A stretch of DNA of 64,000 nt, taken from an uncultured Clostridia bacterium. Lineage in GTDB: Bacteria; Bacillota; Clostridia; TANB77; CAG-508. Positions within the stretch are counted from its first letter, which is position 1, and every line of letters begins with the position of its first letter. A model generated the notes under the pieces. That model had not been told where the DNA came from and made no database searches. It saw only the letters and a program-made list of their open reading frames with translations. Position numbers and translations under genes: made by a program. The DNA lies in the NCBI GenBank assembly GCA_947581825.1, contig CANPVP010000003.1, positions 155,310 through 219,309 on the forward strand. The letters run 5' to 3'. Positions 63,537-64,000 of the stretch are shown here, piece after piece.

Positions 63537-64000
63537 ATCTCGCTCTCCGTTAATCCTGTAATCTCTGCAATTTGCTCTACACTATATCCCTTTTCTGATA
63601 ATTTTTTAGCAATTTCTAACTTTTCTTCTTTTCTACCATCTGTTCTTCCTTTTTTTTCACCTTCCTTTAATCCTCTTTCATACCCATATCTTTCTATTGA
63701 TTTTTGATCTCTTACATGTTTTTCTCTCAATTCTGCTAGATATCTTTCATGTTCATCTTGACTTAGTTTTTCTAGGTTCTTTTGTGCTTTTTCTATTGCT
63801 CTTTTGGTTTCTTCTATACTCTTATCTTCATTCTCCTCATTCATAAATTTCACCTCGGAATTTTTTATAAATTCTACCCAAAGATTCAAATTCTTTTTCT
63901 GCTTATTTTTCCCATATTTCAAAAACTTTGGTAGCTCTATTATATAAATATCCAGCACTTCTGTCAATATGACTGATTTGTACTCTTCTTCTCGTATGTT
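63521..64000 (-). CDS. Rpn/PD-(D/E)XK family transposase-like nuclease, C-terminal part
   Basis: The frame is open to the window edge (160 codons); an internal Met at 63967 is not the true start. The part visible has the basic ELPKFLKYGKNKQKKNLNLWVEFIKN segment typical of the end of the nuclease domain. A charged coiled coil follows (YLAELREKHVRDQKSIERYGYERGLKEGEKKGR), and then a small C-terminal helix-turn-helix-like segment (IAKKLSEKGYSVEQIAEITGLTESEIKEKA). This order is characteristic of Rpn (recombination-promoting nuclease) proteins. The catalytic N-terminal domain is outside the window. Confidence 0.8.
   Translation of the reverse strand, partial: NIREEEYKSVILTEVLDIYIIELPKFLKYGKNKQKKNLNLWVEFIKNSEVKFMNEENEDKSIEETKRAIEKAQKNLEKLSQDEHERYLAELREKHVRDQKSIERYGYERGLKEGEKKGRTDGRKEEKLEIAKKLSEKGYSVEQIAEITGLTESEIKEKA

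Overview
The window is a very AT-rich chromosomal segment of a low-GC Gram-positive bacterium, most likely an uncultured gut member of the Clostridia. The evidence is PolC-type DNA polymerase III, MutS2, a YneA-like LysM protein, LPxTG surface proteins, BspA-type leucine-rich proteins, dockerin-like modules and strong AGGAGG ribosome binding sites. No rRNA, tRNA or CRISPR array was seen.

Layout. 1-9.1 kb: end of a secreted CAP/Ig-like protein, sbcC-sbcD, a DUF4116 repeat gene with decayed duplicate fragments, and a small HEPN-like gene. 9.1-18.2 kb: a large FN3/Ig/dockerin-like surface protein, an FtsH-like AAA protein without its protease, an ECF sigma/anti-sigma pair, a XerC/D-type recombinase and a BspA-like LRR protein. 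18.4-26.1 kb: an operon of two 0.9-kaa unknown paralogs plus an ALDH-like protein, a LexA-box-controlled yneA-like gene and an ORF of foreign appearance. 26.1-30.5 kb: an operon joining a TrmR-like methyltransferase and a U32 (TrhP-like) protein with two RelA/SpoT-like paralogs. 30.5-54.5 kb: core genes, namely typA, rpsA, plsC, cmk, a glycosyltransferase, mutS2, fmt, def, priA, polC, rseP, cdsA, uppS, ispA, frr and pyrH. They are punctuated by REP-like palindromes, a REP-associated transposase (RAYT) and two hairpin elements of about 175 bp. 54.6-63.4 kb: two giant paralogous surface proteins. 63.5 kb to the end: the 3' part of an Rpn-family gene.

Main discovery. Four unrelated genes (the CAP protein, sbcC, the DUF4116 gene and priA) are each broken by exactly one +1 shift. 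At every break the zero frame contains a CGG codon, and skipping its C, so that CGGN is read as GGN, restores the homologous frame. Reading the remaining genes by eye, I found no ordinary in-frame CGG codon, apart from one in the foreign-looking ORF at 25651-26061. CGA, CGC and CGT are all used. The simplest reading is that CGG is not an Arg codon here. It would act instead as a +1 frameshift or quadruplet (CGGN, probably Gly) signal, so sequencing error is a poor explanation. Essential-type genes such as priA depend on it.

Other points of interest are a REP/RAYT system, two surface proteins with an LPQTG sorting signal and a second signal peptide in mid-chain, and a cohesin-like and a dockerin-like module on one polypeptide. 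Codon scanning, repeat comparison and domain naming were all done by eye and need computation to confirm.
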